Below, in pieces: positions 53,993 to 63,518 of a stretch of DNA of 64,000 nucleotides. Location of the stretch: assembly GCF_900129275.1 (NCBI RefSeq), contig NZ_FQUX01000004.1:310001-374000 (forward strand), read 5' to 3'. Below the pieces are notes generated by a model. The model saw only the letters and a list, made by a program, of their open reading frames with translations. It was not told where the DNA came from and ran no database searches. The DNA is from Arenibacter palladensis (lineage in GTDB: Bacteria > Bacteroidota > Bacteroidia > Flavobacteriales > Flavobacteriaceae). The position numbers were made by a program, and so were the translations under genes. Position 1 is the stretch's first letter. Every line of letters starts with the position of its first letter.

Positions 53993-55024
53993 TTAGGCTG
54001 TAACAGCTACCGAATTTTGATGGTCCTGATAATGTTTAGGACTACAGTTGTATTTTTCCTTGAATATTTTGGAAAAATAACTTCTGCTAGTTAGGCCTAC
54101 ACTATACACTATTTCCGAAATGTTGAGGTCTGTAGTCTTAATAAGGTGTTCTGCGGTCTCTACCCTTACGTTCCTGATGTAATCTGTAACCGTTCTATCG
54201 AACAACAGTTTAAAACCTTCCTGTAATTTCGCTGGTGAAAGACCCGATTTCTTGCTTAGGTATTTTAGGCTGTATTGAATCTCCGGATAATTTTTGATGA
54301 AGTTGGATAACTCTTTTATGTCATCCATTTCATCTTTGGTCAAGGATCCGAAATTGTTTTTTGCATTTTTTCTATCTTCCTTATGTTGTTGAATTTCCAT
54401 GGCCAAAATAACATGTACAATACCTTTTATCAAAAGATTTCTAACCAATCCCTTTTGGGTAATAGCACCCAAATGTTGTATTTTTTCGGCAATCTTAAGA
54501 TTGTAGGAACCGATATAGGCAAAAATGTTCTGTCCAGGTTTTGGCAAAAATGTCTTTAGTAACTGATTTCTTAGAAGGTCGGTATTTTCATCATCTTGAT
54601 CTAGTTCATGGGTGTCCACCATTATGTTGGATAGTTTTACAACTTCATTTTTCCTAAAGAACAAGGTGGTATCCTGACTGGGGTCACAGGAAAATATTCC
54701 TGTTTGGAATTGGTTGAGCAGTCTTTTTTCACCTTTGATTCCAAAACTGTGACTTATTCTTCCCTTGGCACAATACATAAAGTGGATAGGATTGGTAATA
54801 GGCATATTGTTAATGAGAAGCATATCTTCCTTAAAGACAATATCGTATTCCATAAAGGAGATATTATTCTTAAAGGAAACCCCGCTTATGACACCGCTTA
54901 CCAAATTATTGTTCAGCTCTAGACTGTACTCCTGTGGACGAATTTTTAATTTTCCTCCCAAGTCTTGCTGTAACTGATTAAATATATTCGCTATGTTGTT
55001 CGTTTTAAGATATACAATTTTCAT
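53993..55024 (-). CDS. AraC-family transcriptional regulator
   Basis: A 343-residue regulator. The C-terminal 100 residues (about 240-338) carry the two-helix-turn-helix AraC domain ('SLKYLSKKSGLSPAKLQEGFKLLFDRTVTDYIRNVRVETAEHLI' and 'ISEIVYSVGLTSRSYFSKIFKEKYNCSPKHY'). The N-terminal 220 residues are an unassigned sensing domain of the type found in flavobacterial PchR-like regulators. No adjacent target operon is obvious; the next leftward gene upstream is the small Lmo0937-like protein. Confidence 0.92.
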   Translation of the reverse strand: MKIVYLKTNNIANIFNQLQQDLGGKLKIRPQEYSLELNNNLVSGVISGVSFKNNISFMEYDIVFKEDMLLINNMPITNPIHFMYCAKGRISHSFGIKGEKRLLNQFQTGIFSCDPSQDTTLFFRKNEVVKLSNIMVDTHELDQDDENTDLLRNQLLKTFLPKPGQNIFAYIGSYNLKIAEKIQHLGAITQKGLVRNLLIKGIVHVILAMEIQQHKEDRKNAKNNFGSLTKDEMDDIKELSNFIKNYPEIQYSLKYLSKKSGLSPAKLQEGFKLLFDRTVTDYIRNVRVETAEHLIKTTDLNISEIVYSVGLTSRSYFSKIFKEKYNCSPKHYQDHQNSVAVTA

Positions 55025-55049
55025 GTTTCAGTATTTTAGGATTATTACT

Positions 55050-55211
55050 TCATTTATCCCGAATCACCCTGGTAATAAAAAGGACCACGGCAATTAATAG
55101 GAGCAGGTGTATTATTATGCCAACGTTGAATAAAAAAAAGCCAATGGCCCATAAAAAGAGCATTATTATTGCTGCGATAATCAACATTTTCGGCATTTTC
55201 TTTTTTATCAT
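55050..55211 (-). CDS. Lmo0937-family (DUF5670) small membrane protein
   Basis: A 53-residue protein with two hydrophobic helices (about 8-26 and 30-47) and a basic 'RVIRDK' tail, the pattern of Lmo0937/DUF5670 proteins ('W..G......IHLLLLIA'). The open frame extends nine codons to 55238, but ATG 55211 gives the family length. Function is unknown; such genes are usually stress-induced. Confidence 0.8.
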   Translation of the reverse strand: MIKKKMPKMLIIAAIIMLFLWAIGFFLFNVGIIIHLLLLIAVVLFITRVIRDK

Positions 55212-55255
55212 AATTAAAAGGCTTCTTTGCCTTCGCAATTAATTAAGTCTTGGAC

Positions 55256-55396
55256 TTAGTGGGATTCTGAGTGGCTATTGGTCATGCCCATAATGAAATT
55301 ATCAGGGAGATCATAGTTTTTATTGTCCTCGGAATCCAATGTCCAACTTTTACCAATTTTAGAATTCAGTTGATAAGGTTCAGTTGTCTTTTTCAT
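55256..55396 (-). CDS. Small hypothetical protein
   Basis: A 46-residue open frame starting MKKTTEPYQLNSKIG and containing 'SWTLDSEDNKNYDLPDNF'. It is polar, without signal peptide or membrane helix. A plausible -7 element (GAACTTTG, one mismatch to TAnnTTTG) lies about 35 bases upstream. It precedes the Lmo0937-like gene on the same strand. I do not recognise a family; it could be a chance frame. Confidence 0.45.
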   Translation of the reverse strand: MKKTTEPYQLNSKIGKSWTLDSEDNKNYDLPDNFIMGMTNSHSESH

Positions 55397-55801
55397 GTCG
55401 GTTGTCTTTAAGTTTCTTATTGTGTCCAACAAAGTTCGTTACTGAGGGTACTTTTTTTGTTATACAATTTTTATATTCCGTTATATAATTCCACGAAATG
55501 GCCCTTATTTGATTAAAAAAAGCAAGATTTTAATGGGTTGAATCAATATCAAAGAAGAATTATGGTTGGATTTGTACTATATTTTCCTGTACATTTTAGA
55601 GAGCCAAGGTCATGATATTTCTTGCGGACGAATGGAGGAATAAGTTGGACCCAAGTTTGTGACTAGACTTTACTTGATGGTTTATTAAGGATATACATCA
55701 AACACTCACGAGCCTTCTCAATACCATTGGTTTTACCACGGATGTTAATTGGAAGGGGAATTGTACTGGGGAATATCAGCCGTTTTGAATATATATTTTG
55801 T
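55397..55801. other. Gap without a supported gene
   Basis: These 405 bases contain a promoter for the small gene at its left end. A GACGAATGG word at 55627-55635 resembles the LytTR motif, but without a 21-base partner. A 35-codon stop-to-stop frame at 55678-55788 has no start codon and may be a gene relic. Nothing else is recognised. Confidence 0.45.
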
Positions 55802-58381
55802 TTAAACGGGCAAATAGATGTAAAAGGTAGCTCCTTTGTTTATTTGGCCCTGTGCCACAATATGTCCTTTGTGTTTTTCCACTATTTTCTTGCATATGGC
55901 TAATCCTATTCCAGTACCTGAATATTCATTTTTTTGATGAAGACGTTGGAAAAGTTCAAATATTTTATTGGCATTTGCCTGTTCAAAACCAATACCGTTA
56001 TCCTTTACGGTAATGCAGAAATATTCCTTGGCTTTTTTATTAAAATCAGCAGGAATCGTAGAGCGTTGCATTTTTTCACAAGCGATTTCAATTTTTGGGG
56101 AATCAAGAATACTGTGATATTTGATGGAATTCGAAATAAGATTGTTGAAAAGTTGTTCCAACTGAAATGGGACACCTCTTACTTCCGGAAGATTGCCAAG
56201 AATAAATTCTACCCCGGATTCCCTAATTGGAGCTTCCAAATCTTCCTGAACTTTTTCAATTACCAGATTTAGGTCTACAGGCACCAAGTCCTTTTTCTTC
56301 TTGCTGAGTCTGGAATAGGCTAAAAGATATTTTATTAGGGTCTGCATACGGTTGGCAGACGATTTTACCTTCTCAATGTACTGTGCTTGCTGCTCCGTAA
56401 AATTTGAGGAATCGGAATCTATTATCCTTGAAATAAACATTTGAATCTTCCTTAAAGGTTCCTGAAGGTCATGACTGGCAACACGGTTAAAAGATTCCAA
56501 TTCACTATTGGCGCGTTTTAGTTCAAGGTTCTTGTCCTTTAGTTTTTGTTCATTCTTTAATTCTTTGGTTATATCCTTTACAACCCCAATAAATTCTGTC
56601 TTTAAAAAATGGCCCGAATTCTGAAGATATTTTACCTTCCCTTTTTTGGTGATAACGCGATAGGTAAAATTGCTTATTATTTTCTTTTCCAAGGCAAGGT
56701 TTAATTTTTCGTCGTAAACCTCAAGGTCTTTTGGGTGTATAAAGGGCCTGTAGTTTTCAGGTGTGGGTACAAACTCGTTAGGTTCGCAGTCCAATAAGCT
56801 GAAAAAATTATCGGACATGTTCGCTGTCTTTGTTTCAATATTCCAGCGATAGCTACCTATTTTGGCAACTGCCTCCGCATCGTTTAGAATGGAATTCTGT
56901 ACGGTTAATTGTTCATTAAGCTCCAATAAGCGTTGTTTCGCATTAATGATCTGGGTGCTGTCATATGAAGTAAGGGTAATACCATCGTCCAATTTATTTA
57001 TGGTCGTGTGGACCCATACGCTTTTTCCTTTTAAAATATATTCGCTTTCATTCGTTTCAATGCTGCCATTGTTGGCACATTTTACCATTAGATCGAATAA
57101 TCCGGTATCGTGCACGGAAGGATATATTTTGGATATTGACTTTCCAATAACCTCGTCTACTTGTTTTCCGGTAAGTTTCTCACTTTCGGCGTTGGTAAAT
57201 ACATATTTAAAATCTATTATTTTACCATTAAAATCCCTCTCGGTAATAAGATGGCTAACGGTGTTAGTAGTGCTTTCAAGGATATTGTTCAAAAAAGACT
57301 TGGTTTCGATCAAATCCCGGTTTTGCTTTTCGAGCTGTTCGTTCAAAACCCTTAAATTTTGGGTAAACTTTCTTTCCGATGTAGTATCGACCGAAGTAGT
57401 TAAAACCCCGTTCTCCAATTTTACGGCAGTGGTCTTGAACCAAAACTTATTACCATTATATTTAAAATGCTTTTCAAATTTACGGGTCTCCCCCTCATCA
57501 ATAACTTTGGTCAATTCTTCAAAAATGCCATTTTCAAAGTTGATGGGAATTAGTTCGGACATTTTTCTCTGTTCTATTTGGCTGGATTTTTGCCCTAGGA
57601 CAGACTCAATTTTTTCATTGGAAAATACGATGGTAAAGTCTTTTATTTGTCCGGTAGTACTATAAATTGGCTCAAAATAACTTATAATATTGTCCGTGCT
57701 GCCCAAAATATTCTGAAGGAACTTCTCGGCGGTAGCCGTTTTTTTCCTTTGTGAATTGATCTGCAGAAATGAAATAATAAAGATAAATAACGCAAACATA
57801 CCCAAGAGCAAAGTCATTAAGGGGGTAAACATTATTTGCGATCTATATTCTTGCTTACGCTGCTCCAGCTGTATCTGCTTCTCCTTGTACATTTGGTTTC
57901 TAAGCAAATTAAGTTGGGTTATAGCATTTGAAACCTTGTTTATTTTTTCTCTATCGCTGGAAGAATAATTTGTTTTTTGAAATGGAATGTTCGCTATAAT
58001 TTTTAAAGAATTATAAAGACTGTCCTGCCAGGATTGGACCGATAGTAGTATTTTCTGTTGTACGGGATTTTCTTGGGTGAGTTCCCTTAGTTTTAGGAAG
58101 GATTCCTGTACCTCGGGTTTGTAATTTTCAAAGGAAGAAATACCCAAGGTGTCATGGGAAAGCAGATTTTTAAGCTCCGTGGATTGCATCTGGGCATAAT
58201 AGGAAAAAAGCTGATTTATTTCCATATCCACCTCCAAGGTATGGGATACCATATCTGCCGACTCTCCAAGCTGTACGATCTGCTTGTAACTAATGCTCCC
58301 AAGGAACATTAGAAGGGCTATGGCCAAAATAAGGGATACCGCAAGTACCTTTGGAGAGGATGTTATTTTTCTTATTGGCAT
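55802..58381 (-). CDS. CHASE3-type PAS sensor histidine kinase
   Basis: An 859-residue membrane kinase. Two helices (about 10-32 and 185-208) enclose a helical CHASE3-like periplasmic domain. Three PAS-type domains follow (about 220-330, 355-470 and 490-605), then HisKA ('RVASHDLQEPLRKIQ') and HATPase ('NLISNSIKYH', 'KDNGIGF', 'YSGTGIGLAICKK'). The stimulus is unknown. It forms an operon with the receiver gene 13 bases upstream and an AraC gene before that. Confidence 0.93.
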   Translation of the reverse strand: MPIRKITSSPKVLAVSLILAIALLMFLGSISYKQIVQLGESADMVSHTLEVDMEINQLFSYYAQMQSTELKNLLSHDTLGISSFENYKPEVQESFLKLRELTQENPVQQKILLSVQSWQDSLYNSLKIIANIPFQKTNYSSSDREKINKVSNAITQLNLLRNQMYKEKQIQLEQRKQEYRSQIMFTPLMTLLLGMFALFIFIISFLQINSQRKKTATAEKFLQNILGSTDNIISYFEPIYSTTGQIKDFTIVFSNEKIESVLGQKSSQIEQRKMSELIPINFENGIFEELTKVIDEGETRKFEKHFKYNGNKFWFKTTAVKLENGVLTTSVDTTSERKFTQNLRVLNEQLEKQNRDLIETKSFLNNILESTTNTVSHLITERDFNGKIIDFKYVFTNAESEKLTGKQVDEVIGKSISKIYPSVHDTGLFDLMVKCANNGSIETNESEYILKGKSVWVHTTINKLDDGITLTSYDSTQIINAKQRLLELNEQLTVQNSILNDAEAVAKIGSYRWNIETKTANMSDNFFSLLDCEPNEFVPTPENYRPFIHPKDLEVYDEKLNLALEKKIISNFTYRVITKKGKVKYLQNSGHFLKTEFIGVVKDITKELKNEQKLKDKNLELKRANSELESFNRVASHDLQEPLRKIQMFISRIIDSDSSNFTEQQAQYIEKVKSSANRMQTLIKYLLAYSRLSKKKKDLVPVDLNLVIEKVQEDLEAPIRESGVEFILGNLPEVRGVPFQLEQLFNNLISNSIKYHSILDSPKIEIACEKMQRSTIPADFNKKAKEYFCITVKDNGIGFEQANANKIFELFQRLHQKNEYSGTGIGLAICKKIVEKHKGHIVAQGQINKGATFYIYLPV

Positions 58382-58394
58382 GCCTTAAATCTCT

Positions 58395-58841
58395 TTAGAT
58401 CCTTAATAAAAAATTATCCTTGTTCAAGGCCGAGGTATGATATTGCCAATTTAGCTGTAAAACCTTTTCAATGGCCTGTTTTAGGTCCCCAAAGCTATTA
58501 GGCTTATTAATGTAAATATTGGCCCCGTTCACAAAGGTTTCCTCAATATCGGCCTCTGAGGAGGATGTGGAATATATGGCTACCAATAGGTCCTGTAATC
58601 TAGGATGATTTCTAATTTCGTGGAGACACTGCATTCCATTTTTGATGGGCATGTTTAAATCTAAAAATACTATTTCCGGTAAAATTACATTGGGCAGGGT
58701 CAAATAATCCATTAATTCCTTACCATTGTTGAAAAGGGATATTTTGGTCTTAATTTTTATTTCATTCATAGCTTCCTTGAACAATGTTCTATCATCTTCA
58801 TCATCATCGGCCAAGGCTATGTTTAGCGTATTTAGGGGCAT
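58395..58841 (-). CDS. Single-domain response regulator
   Basis: A 148-residue receiver of the Rcp1 type: acidic cluster 'ADDDEDD' (11-17), phospho-acceptor Asp in 'IVFLDLNMPIKNG' (near residue 62), Ser/Thr in 'IYSTSS' and Lys in 'YINKPN'. It has no output domain and lies between the AraC gene (12 bases) and the kinase gene (13 bases). It is probably the direct phosphorylation target of that kinase and may act by protein-protein contact. Confidence 0.92.
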   Translation of the reverse strand: MPLNTLNIALADDDEDDRTLFKEAMNEIKIKTKISLFNNGKELMDYLTLPNVILPEIVFLDLNMPIKNGMQCLHEIRNHPRLQDLLVAIYSTSSSEADIEETFVNGANIYINKPNSFGDLKQAIEKVLQLNWQYHTSALNKDNFLLRI

Positions 58842-58853
58842 ATAGAGGTCTGG

Positions 58854-59426
58854 TTATTTTTGGTTTAAGGCTCTTTCTTTCCTCTTCAAGATTATTTTTT
58901 GAAAGGAGGAGGGCGTAAGTCCGGTCGTTTTTTTGAATTGGGCCGATAAATGTGAAACACTACTATAGTTGAGCTTAAACGCTATTTCCGTTAAGGTCAG
59001 GTGGTTTTGGAGAATTAAACTTTTGGCAATATCTATTTTTTTTAAAATTACAAAATTCTCAATGGAAGAATAGGTAGCTTCAGAGAATACTGAAGACAAA
59101 TAGGTATATGAATAATCCAGTTTTTCAGCAAGATAGGTAGAGAAATTATATATTTTAGGGTTCTCAGCATCATTGATCCATTCTGTAACTGAATCCTTAA
59201 TGCGTTGCACCAATGCCATTTGTTGATCATCCATAATCTCTATGCCATAATTTCCCAAAAGCGAGGCCATTTCCTGTTCTTCCTCCAATGTAGGCCTTCT
59301 ATCAAATTCAATTTCCCCAACACCGTGAATGGTATATTTCATTCCCAAGGCGTCCAATTGTTCCTGTAGAACAGTTTTGCATATAAGGTTAAAATCAAAT
59401 TTTAGATAGATTCTCATTAATTGCAT
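58854..59426 (-). CDS. AraC-type regulator with short N-terminal domain
   Basis: A 190-residue protein. The C-terminal 110 residues carry an AraC helix-turn-helix pair ('STYLAEKLDYSYTYLSSVFSEATYSSIENFVILKKIDIAKSLI', 'LTLTEIAFKLNYSSVSHLSAQFKKTTGLTPSSFQ'). The first 70 residues are short and lack a known sensor fold. Met4 (59417) is an alternative start. It heads the operon with a receiver and a kinase, a common arrangement in Flavobacteriaceae, and is likely the transcriptional arm of that system. Confidence 0.9.
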   Translation of the reverse strand: MQLMRIYLKFDFNLICKTVLQEQLDALGMKYTIHGVGEIEFDRRPTLEEEQEMASLLGNYGIEIMDDQQMALVQRIKDSVTEWINDAENPKIYNFSTYLAEKLDYSYTYLSSVFSEATYSSIENFVILKKIDIAKSLILQNHLTLTEIAFKLNYSSVSHLSAQFKKTTGLTPSSFQKIILKRKERALNQK

Positions 59427-59681
59427 ATAATATGGGCCGGTTACAGCAATTCCAATAAACTTTGGAAAATAAAACGGGCGTTATACACAAAGATGATGAT
59501 TTTTTAATTTCAATTAAACTGCTCAGTGAATTTTTTATCAATTATACTCCCAATTGATAATGTAGGGGAATTTTTGCAATACTTAAATCTTTTACCTTCC
59601 TTGCGCTTAAGTAGGTGTTCATCGTAGCCTGTCCAGGCCATGGTTTAACATAGACGTCCACGCTGTTCTGGCCATAAGGAT

Positions 59682-60002
59682 TTAGTTTGTCATATAGTTT
59701 TCTTCGGGGATTTCCTTGAAAAATTCCGCTGTTTCAATATTGCTGGATGGGCTATAATTGGCCAATACCGTTCCTTTGCTGCCATCGTTTGTTTCCAAAA
59801 TATATAAAATCGACATATCGGACGGATTGCTCATTCCTTCGAAGCGATATTCCTTCAAAATAGTAACATTCTCTGGTGAATACGCGATTTTTGACTTCAA
59901 ATCGATCAATTTCATGTTTTCTACCCGGTAGTTGCCCTTAAAGCCTTTTTTTTGATATTCGTCTATTATTTCTTTTTCGTTCTTGGCAAATTCATTCGTC
60001 AT
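59682..60002 (-). CDS. Conserved hypothetical protein
   Basis: A 106-residue cytosolic protein with a basic helical first third and a beta-rich remainder ('TILKEYRFEGMSNPSDMSILYILETNDGSKGTVLANY'). It resembles small uncharacterised flavobacterial stress proteins, but I cannot name the family. No operon partner is within 200 bases. Confidence 0.75.
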   Translation of the reverse strand: MTNEFAKNEKEIIDEYQKKGFKGNYRVENMKLIDLKSKIAYSPENVTILKEYRFEGMSNPSDMSILYILETNDGSKGTVLANYSPSSNIETAEFFKEIPEENYMTN

Positions 60003-60207
60003 TTTAATATGTTTAAAGTTAATTACTGTGTATATTTTTTAATTGGATCTTGGGCAAGCCTATCCTTTGTTTTGTAACACAAAAAGTCATTGATTTTAAC
60101 TGTTACCCTGGGTGTGGCCAAGAATTTTTTGGGGAAATAAAAACGGACAAGATCCTCAATGGAAAATGTCCGTTCAAAACAAAATCTAACCAACCAAAGA
60201 GAATGTT

Positions 60208-60399
60208 TTAATTGTCGTCCGTGGCGTCATCTATTTCATCACCAATTTCTTCCACGCCTTCCTCAATACCGTCACCTACCTCTTCTATTCCATCTTCAAT
60301 TTTCTCGCCGGCAGTTTTTTCCTCCCTGCAACTGGTAAAGGTGGCCAATGAAACAGTAAATAGTAGGGCAAATAAGAAGTATATTATCGATTTTTTCAT
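60208..60399 (-). CDS. Small acidic lipoprotein
   Basis: A 63-residue lipoprotein precursor: signal peptide MKKSIIYFLFALLFTVSLATFTSC with the lipobox Cys24. The mature part consists of short acidic repeats (IEDGIEEVGDGIEEGVEEIGDEIDD). Similar short proteins are common in Bacteroidota near DUF1328 and other membrane-stress genes. Function is unknown. Confidence 0.85.
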   Translation of the reverse strand: MKKSIIYFLFALLFTVSLATFTSCREEKTAGEKIEDGIEEVGDGIEEGVEEIGDEIDDATDDN

Positions 60400-60470
60400 T
60401 TTTATAGTTTTAAGATTACGTACGTCTGTACTTTATTTTGTTTCTGTTAATTTTTAAAAAGCTTTCTTAT

Positions 60471-60632
60471 TTAGACCTTGCTTCTTCCTGTAAATAGTGA
60501 TATTACAAATAGAATCAAGAAAATAAAAAATAGGATTTTAGCAATACTGGCAGCTCCTGCTGCTATTCCGCCGAATCCAAAAATTGCGGCAATTATTGCT
60601 AATATTACAAATGTTACTGTCCATCGTAGCAT
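60471..60632 (-). CDS. DUF1328 (YtjA-like) small membrane protein
   Basis: A 53-residue protein starting [22 protein letters not shown] and continuing with a Gly/Ala-rich turn ('[10 protein letters not shown]') and a second helix, ending '...VISLFTGR'. This is the DUF1328 signature, with two membrane helices. Function is unknown; family members are envelope-stress genes in several bacteria. It is on the same strand as the small lipoprotein, 71 bases upstream of it. Confidence 0.9.
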   Translation of the reverse strand: MLRWTVTFVILAIIAAIFGFGGIAAGAASIAKILFFIFLILFVISLFTGRSKV

Positions 60633-60771
60633 GATATATGTGTTTTTTAGGTTAATACTATTGATTGTTTCTTAACAATCTCTGAAACAAATCTCGAGAT
60701 ATTAAATCACATTGTTTAACGTAATCACATTAATAGTTAACACAGATGGTTTTGTTGTAACTTGTTTTAAT

Positions 60772-61656
60772 TCAATTGTTTGTAGGATTGTTGAATTTGA
60801 AATTTTCTGGAAAATCCAAGGTGCGTATAGGGAAGGGGATATTAATGTTGTTATCGTCGAAAGCTTTCTTAATAGCTATCATTGCAACAGTTTTAGCCTT
60901 CAGTACTTCTAGGGAAGAGGTAGAATTGATCCAAAAACGGATTTCAAAATTTATGGAGCTATCCCCAAATTCGGTATAAAGAAAAATTACTTCCTTGGCA
61001 TTTTCTACGTTGTCGAAATGGGAGGCAATGGTCTTGCACACAAGGTCGCGCACAAATTCCAAATTGGACGAATAGCCAACCCCACATTTCAGGATTACAC
61101 GGGATTGGGCCGTGGTAGAAAAATTCCTGATAGGGTTCTCCAAAACCAATTTATTGGGGATATAAACCAGATTGTTGTCCGATTGTTTTATGGTTACAGC
61201 CCTTAAGTCTATATCGATCACTTCCCCTTCATAATCGTTGCTTTCTATCCAATCCCCAAATTTAATGTGTTTTATATAGGACAATACTATTCCGGAATAG
61301 GTGTTGGCCAAGGCCCCTTGCAAAGCCAGACCCACGGCCAGACCTGCTACCCCTGCACCGGCCAATATTGTATTCAGGGTTTTGCTAAGATCCAGGATTC
61401 CGAGTACTAAAAACAATCCCGCTAGGATAACCATTACAGAAATTAATTTGGCAATTAAATTCTTCATGGATTTTTGTAAACTACTTTTATTCAGTAGTTT
61501 CCAGGTTAGTTTGGTGAAATACTTGGATAATAGAATTACAATGATGAATACGAGTAGCGCTAAAATGATATTGGGCAAGTTCACTATTAAACTGTCTATC
61601 CAAGAAGTCAATCTTTTGGTCATTTCCTCCCAAGCTTCGTCGATATTTAAATCCAT
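60772..61656 (-). CDS. mscS: Small-conductance mechanosensitive channel (MscS family)
   Basis: A 294-residue inner-membrane channel: three helices (about 20-42, 60-85 and 90-115), the pore helix rich in Gly/Ala ('LNTILAGAGVAGLAVGLALQGALANTYSG'), and then the beta domain ('FGDWIESNDYEGEVIDIDLRAVTIKQSDN') and alpha/beta C-domain. The open frame runs 44 codons further up to 61788, but ATG 61656 ('MDLNIDEAWEEM') fits the family length. It releases solutes on osmotic downshock. Confidence 0.92.
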   Translation of the reverse strand: MDLNIDEAWEEMTKRLTSWIDSLIVNLPNIILALLVFIIVILLSKYFTKLTWKLLNKSSLQKSMKNLIAKLISVMVILAGLFLVLGILDLSKTLNTILAGAGVAGLAVGLALQGALANTYSGIVLSYIKHIKFGDWIESNDYEGEVIDIDLRAVTIKQSDNNLVYIPNKLVLENPIRNFSTTAQSRVILKCGVGYSSNLEFVRDLVCKTIASHFDNVENAKEVIFLYTEFGDSSINFEIRFWINSTSSLEVLKAKTVAMIAIKKAFDDNNINIPFPIRTLDFPENFKFNNPTNN

Positions 61657-62141
61657 AATGTGAGTTTTAGTTGTTGATGTAGAAGTTAAGAAGATTTTGA
61701 GGAATAACTTCATCTTATTTAAATATACATACTTAGTTGATGTTTGTCCCAAAAAAATGGTTCCAATATTTATGTATATTGGAACCATTAATTAACAACC
61801 AACCTAACCATCTTAATTGAATCACTCTTGAAGTTTACAGTAATTCAAAGAAGAATACATTTAAACCCAAATGTCCCCCCGAAATATTGGGTTTACAGAT
61901 TGCCAAATTGTTAATGGCAATATTCTTACTTTTTATTATGTATCAAATTTATCAAAGTGGTTTAACATATGTGTGCTGTAATCTCAATAAGATTGACTCT
62001 TATGCTAATCCATTATTAGATGACTTGTGTTAATTGGTTCAATTCTTTCCATTACAATGGTATGCGATACAATTTATTGGTATTGGGCTATTCCTATAAA
62101 AGGGATTAACTACCTTTAATAAACTTGTATATTATTGCAAC
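61657..62141. other. Gap between divergent mscS and DUF2254 genes
   Basis: No gene is supported in these 485 bases. The main structure is the perfect 14-base inverted repeat at 61756-61789 (separate entry). The right half is AT-rich and probably holds the promoter of the DUF2254 gene. Confidence 0.55.
61756..61789 (-). terminator. Perfect hairpin with T-tract on the minus strand
   Basis: The arms AATGGTTCCAATAT and ATATTGGAACCATT are exact reverse complements around TTATGT. On the minus strand seven T overlap the end of the stem, as in an intrinsic terminator. No coding gene on that strand lies upstream of it, and mscS lies downstream, so it may be an attenuator or the end of an unannotated small RNA. 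Confidence 0.6.
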
Positions 62142-63425
62142 ATGTTTAAATCAGCTATTAAAATAGTCAAGGTATTATATCGCAGAGTGCTATTGAGCAT
62201 TGCATTTTATCCTGTGCTCATTTCATTCGGATATTGTCTATTGGCATTTATAATACTGGAACTGGAAAGTTTGGAATTGGCCAAAAGGCTAAAAGAACAG
62301 ATTCCATATCTATTTATAGAGGATTATGAAACGGCTAGGGCCATTTTAACAACCTTGATCGGTGGTATTCTTTCTTTAACGGTATTTAGTTTTACCATGG
62401 TGATGGTGGTACTTAGCCAAGCGTCTTCCAATTTTTCTCCAAGGTTATTGCCAAGTCTTGTCTCCAATAAAAGACATCAATTAATCCTGGGGGTATATAT
62501 AGGTACATTGTTGTATTGTATAATAATTCTCATAGTTCTTGGAGCCAATGATATTGAGACCCATTCGGTGGGGTTTCCAACCATGTTGGCGGCAATTTCA
62601 GGAGTGTTTTGTACTGGATTGTTTGTATATTTTATCCATAGCATTTCAGTCTCCATTCAAATTCAAAACATTATTGATACTATATTCAGATCAAGTTCAA
62701 AATATTTGGATAAGGACTTTGAAGATTCCAGTACGTTAAAGGTCGGTTTGCAAGAATTTAGGATGGATGATTTTGAAACCATTTATTCGCATAAGTCGGG
62801 CTATTATAGAGGGTTTGACGACTCTTTGTTAAGCGATTCCTTGGTTGATAACGCTCATCAATTTGAAATTCTGCCATTCGTTGGATGTCATATATGGGAA
62901 GGAATGCCAATGATAAGGACCCAGAATTCGCTTACGGACGAGGATTTGAAGAACCTATTGTTGTGTATAAATATTTCCAGTAACAGAAGTGATCAGAACG
63001 AGGGAATAGATGGATTTATTAAATTGATGGAAATAGCGGTCAAGGCCATGTCACCGGGGATTAACGATCCCGGGACTGCCATTGATGCCATTAATAGATT
63101 GGCACCATTATTTGTGAAAATTTTGAGGTTTCCGCCCAAGACATCCAATTCCTTAAGGGACGGCAATATTATCATAGTCAGAAATAACGCTACGGCCAAG
63201 GAATTGATGCAGATCATTATTCAGCCTATCAGGTTGTATGCAAAAAAAGATAGTTCAGTGGTTATTGCGTTACTTGGGGCCTTAAAATTTATATCGCGGG
63301 ATGCAATGGTTTCAAAGGAAAATAAAGAAGATGTAAAAAAGGAATTGGAAGCCTTGAAAATTGATGTGGAGGGTAATATTGATAATAAATTTGATCGCGA
63401 AAAAATTCTGGCAATGTTTGAATAG
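62142..63425 (+). CDS. DUF2254 membrane protein
   Basis: A 427-residue protein with four hydrophobic helices in the first 185 residues ('ILTTLIGGILSLTVFSFTMVMVVLSQASSNFSPRLLP' near 70-105, a strong DUF2254 mark). A soluble C-terminal domain includes 'AVKAMSPGINDPGTAIDAINRLAPL' (about 300-325). Function is unknown. It is transcribed towards the aldehyde dehydrogenase gene, 93 bases away. Confidence 0.9.
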   Translation: MFKSAIKIVKVLYRRVLLSIAFYPVLISFGYCLLAFIILELESLELAKRLKEQIPYLFIEDYETARAILTTLIGGILSLTVFSFTMVMVVLSQASSNFSPRLLPSLVSNKRHQLILGVYIGTLLYCIIILIVLGANDIETHSVGFPTMLAAISGVFCTGLFVYFIHSISVSIQIQNIIDTIFRSSSKYLDKDFEDSSTLKVGLQEFRMDDFETIYSHKSGYYRGFDDSLLSDSLVDNAHQFEILPFVGCHIWEGMPMIRTQNSLTDEDLKNLLLCINISSNRSDQNEGIDGFIKLMEIAVKAMSPGINDPGTAIDAINRLAPLFVKILRFPPKTSNSLRDGNIIIVRNNATAKELMQIIIQPIRLYAKKDSSVVIALLGALKFISRDAMVSKENKEDVKKELEALKIDVEGNIDNKFDREKILAMFE

Positions 63426-63518
63426 CACAGTTACAAAAGAGCAAAACTATAAACAGTTAAATGTATTGCGCAGACCATTTATACAAACCTTTTATAAACA
63501 GAATAAAAAATAAGTCGC

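Noticed and set aside
55622-55635. GACGAATGG word as a fifth LytTR site
   Set aside because: The 5' part (TGCGGACG) deviates, no half-site lies 21 bases upstream, and no gene of the polysaccharide or H-NOX system is adjacent.
55678-55788. Short plus-strand frame resembling the end of a gene
   Set aside because: It has no start codon, is only 35 codons long and has no family resemblance; at most a relic.
56862-57665. A 267-codon plus-strand frame inside the CHASE3 kinase gene
   Set aside because: Antisense shadow of a clear histidine kinase; its apparent hydrophobic segments come from the complementary strand.
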